DNA from: Fidelibacterota bacterium
Lineage (GTDB): Bacteria; Fidelibacterota; Marinisomatia; Marinisomatales; TCS55
Assembly (NCBI GenBank): GCA_002701875.1
Contig: NZWI01000026.1
Span: 1-17,881 of the forward strand
DNA length: 17,881 bases
Direction: 5' to 3'
The first letter of the stretch is position 1. Every line of letters begins with the position of its first letter. Made by a program: the position numbers and the translations under genes. Below the pieces are notes generated by a model. That model was not told the DNA's origin, did no database searches, and saw only the letters and a program-made list of their open reading frames with translations. Positions 16,733-17,881 of the stretch are shown here, one piece after another.

Positions 16733-17254
16733 TCAATTCTCTAATTGATCTTTCAAAGCTTTTACCGCATGATGATAATTCACTTTAGCTGAATTTTCAC
16801 TAATTCCCATGAACTTAGCAATATCTTTATATGGCATTTCATCAGAAATCCTCATAGTTACAACCATTCTCTGTCTAGAGGGTAGCTTTGAAACTGCATT
16901 CCATAATTCATTACGTTTCCATTCATCTTCATTCGAGGTATCCATATAGACTGGCTCAGGTGCTTGGTCCAAATGGAGTAAATTGCGCCACTTGTTCCTT
17001 TTGAAGTAAGTATTCGACATATTAATGTTTGCACGATAAAGATATGTTTTAAACTTTGACTGAAATCTAAATTTTTTAAGAGCCTTATACATTTTGATAA
17101 AAACATCCTGTGCTAAATCCTCTGCTTCAATTGGATCTGATGTGAACTTGATAAAAAAACCATATGTATCTGGTAGATGGCGTTTAACCAACTCATTAAA
17201 CGCTTCTTCGCTTCCATTTTGAAATTCTTTTATAAGTTCTTCGTCCGTTCTCAT
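16733..17254 (-). CDS. ECF-subfamily RNA polymerase sigma factor (RpoE-like)
   Basis: The 173-residue protein has the two sigma regions of extracytoplasmic-function factors. Region 2 covers about 5-90: GSEEAFNELVKRHLP (14-28), the EAEDLAQDVFIKMYKAL stretch (43-59) that binds core polymerase, and FKTYLYRANINMSNTY (68-83) for the -10 element. Region 4 covers about 110-170 with LPSRQRMVVTMR (123-134) and the helix-turn-helix YKDIAKFMGISENSAKVNYHHA (142-163) for the -35 element. Regions 1 and 3 are absent, as expected. It is first in a three-gene operon with a putative anti-sigma factor and a Spy-like protein, the standard layout for autoregulated envelope-stress control. Confidence 0.93.
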   Translation of the reverse strand: MRTDEELIKEFQNGSEEAFNELVKRHLPDTYGFFIKFTSDPIEAEDLAQDVFIKMYKALKKFRFQSKFKTYLYRANINMSNTYFKRNKWRNLLHLDQAPEPVYMDTSNEDEWKRNELWNAVSKLPSRQRMVVTMRISDEMPYKDIAKFMGISENSAKVNYHHAVKALKDQLEN

Positions 17255-17274
17255 GCATATACCTATTAGACAAT

Positions 17275-17300
17275 AAAACGATTAAAAAGTTAAAATGTTC
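17275..17300 (-). promoter_or_regulatory. candidate ECF-type promoter of the sigma operon
   Basis: On the minus strand GAAC (17300-17297), 16 bases, then CGTTTT (17280-17275) lie ahead of the sigma gene. GAAC-N16-CGT is the general form of ECF-dependent promoters. Transcription would start near 17268, leaving a leader of about 14 bases that contains the weak AGG site. This suggests the sigma factor drives its own operon. The match is short and the region is AT-rich, so chance is not excluded. Confidence 0.4.
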
Positions 17301-17304
17301 ATGT

Positions 17305-17340
17305 AAAAAAAAAGGCTATCTCAAAAAATTGAAATAGCCT
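17305..17340 (-). terminator. intrinsic terminator after the 72-aa gene
   Basis: AGGCTAT pairs with ATAGCCT (17313-17319 with 17334-17340), followed inward by one C-A mismatch and four more pairs around an AAAA loop. On the minus strand it is followed by nine T. It begins 28 bases after the stop of the 17368-17586 gene and ends just ahead of the sigma promoter. Confidence 0.85.
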
Positions 17341-17367
17341 CAATTCAAAATTAACTATAAAATTAAA

Positions 17368-17586
17368 TTATTTTTTACCGCCACCATCGCCACGATTCCC
17401 TTTATCATCTCTTTTTTGGCCACAGTGTTTTGAATATTGCATGCTCAATGCAGTATAAATTTTAATTGTTTCAACCTGTTTCTCATTAAATAGTGCTTCA
17501 ATTTTACTATTTCGATCAGAAATTAATTGTGTAAGTGCTTCCTTAAGATCTTCCCTTCCCATCTCCTCAGTTTTTGCTTTTTCCAT
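17368..17586 (-). CDS. small charged protein, 72 aa, resembles the C-terminal part of Spy-like proteins
   Basis: The product is helical and charged, with no signal peptide. Residues 21-45 (LISDRNSKIEALFNEKQVETIKIY) resemble the LTxxQ segment of Spy/CpxP-like proteins, and the tail is Gly/Lys/Asp-rich (DDKGNRGDGGGKK), like the basic tail of the Spy-like protein at 15846-16352. The ATG has no Shine-Dalgarno and an in-frame TGA lies five codons upstream. It could be a truncated Spy-like relative or a cytoplasmic small protein. Its own terminator follows, which favours it being a real transcription unit. The family link is tentative. Confidence 0.5.
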   Translation of the reverse strand: MEKAKTEEMGREDLKEALTQLISDRNSKIEALFNEKQVETIKIYTALSMQYSKHCGQKRDDKGNRGDGGGKK

Positions 17587-17647
17587 TAGCGATTTTTGTG
17601 ATCAACAATATAAAACATTAACTGTTCAAATATTCTTTAACATAAAA

Positions 17648-17881
17648 TCAGGTAGATCTTTGACCAAGTTCTACGTGACGACGATTAGCTTCTCTCCTAG
17701 ATATTTTTATGTTCTCAATTTCTTCATTCAATAAAACAGTTTGTTTTCCATGTCGCATTTTTCTTCCATATCGTTTGTAACAAAAAATTTTGTCGCCCGT
17801 GGGTCCCATCAAATTTGTTCTCAAACGATAAATAACAGTAGTTAAGTCATCAGTATAATTTCTTACTTTTTCTAATGCCGA
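17648..17881 (-). CDS. unrecognised protein, C-terminal 77 residues only (5' end outside window)
   Basis: The minus-strand frame is open from the window edge to TGA at 17650-17648. The visible part is basic and soluble: LEKVRNYTDDL near the left, a TNLMGPTGDKIFCYKRYGRK stretch (22-41), and a helical end with LLNEEIENIKISRREANRRH (50-69). I do not recognise a family. The absence of stops, the ordinary amino-acid make-up and the same strand as neighbours support coding. The stop lies 61 bases upstream of the 72-residue gene, so the two may be cotranscribed. Confidence 0.55.
   Translation of the reverse strand, partial: SALEKVRNYTDDLTTVIYRLRTNLMGPTGDKIFCYKRYGRKMRHGKQTVLLNEEIENIKISRREANRRHVELGQRST

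Noticed and set aside
17266..17291. A sigma-E-like AACTT-N15-GTCTAA arrangement ahead of the ECF sigma gene
   Set aside because: It would start transcription about five bases before the ATG and leave no room for the AGG site; GAAC-N16-CGT just upstream gives a better leader.

Overview
This is an AT-rich, gene-dense bacterial chromosome segment with no mobile elements, CRISPR array, tRNA or rRNA that I can see. Gram-negative character is suggested by several Sec/lipoprotein signal peptides and a Spy/CpxP-like periplasmic protein. The CIRCE element, three-gene transhydrogenase, FCB-like SerC and short overlapping operons would fit the Fibrobacteres-Chlorobi-Bacteroidetes superphylum or a relative such as Marinimicrobia (SAR406). 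That assignment is inference from style, not from a marker-gene search. No stretch longer than about 160 bases lacks a gene.

Layout from left to right. Bases 1-2749 (minus strand) hold a tightly coupled run transcribed leftward: folB, folK, a deoxynucleoside kinase, an unannotated 56-residue membrane ORF, a DoxX-family protein and a zinc-type alcohol dehydrogenase/quinone reductase cut by the window edge. Almost every junction is an overlapping stop/start. Upstream of it lies a TTG-started lipoprotein of unknown function with EF-hand-like loops and an H-x3-HE motif (2810-3655).

Bases 3732-5880 are the groESL heat-shock operon, with a strong intrinsic terminator and a near-perfect CIRCE operator, so HrcA repression is expected. 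Directly upstream, bases 5893-9062 form another coupled minus-strand run: mscS, DUF423, amino-acid permease and dut. The dut stop is only 12 bases from CIRCE.

Bases 9092-10621 encode a MORN-repeat (YwqK-like) lipoprotein. It is divergent from a plus-strand operon pntAA-pntAB-pntB-msrA-GNAT (10737-14683). The shared 115-base promoter region carries a perfect 11-1-11 palindrome with a Fur-box-like core. The transhydrogenase makes NADPH, and MsrA uses thioredoxin/NADPH reducing power to repair oxidised methionine, so the operon reads as a redox-maintenance unit. The MsrA frame is open upstream into a signal-peptide-like extension, so the enzyme may be exported.

Bases 14671-15747 encode serC, converging on the GNAT gene with a 13-base overlap. 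Bases 15803-17300 hold an envelope-stress style operon: ECF sigma factor, single-membrane-span putative anti-sigma factor and Spy-like protein, with a candidate ECF promoter and a terminator. The right end has a 72-residue Spy-like small protein with its own terminator, and the 3' end of an unrecognised gene running off the window.

I see no clear new defence or mobile system. The most interesting leads are the palindrome between the MORN lipoprotein and pnt, the possible dual-start exported MsrA, the hidden 56-residue ORF, and the unknown EF-hand lipoprotein.
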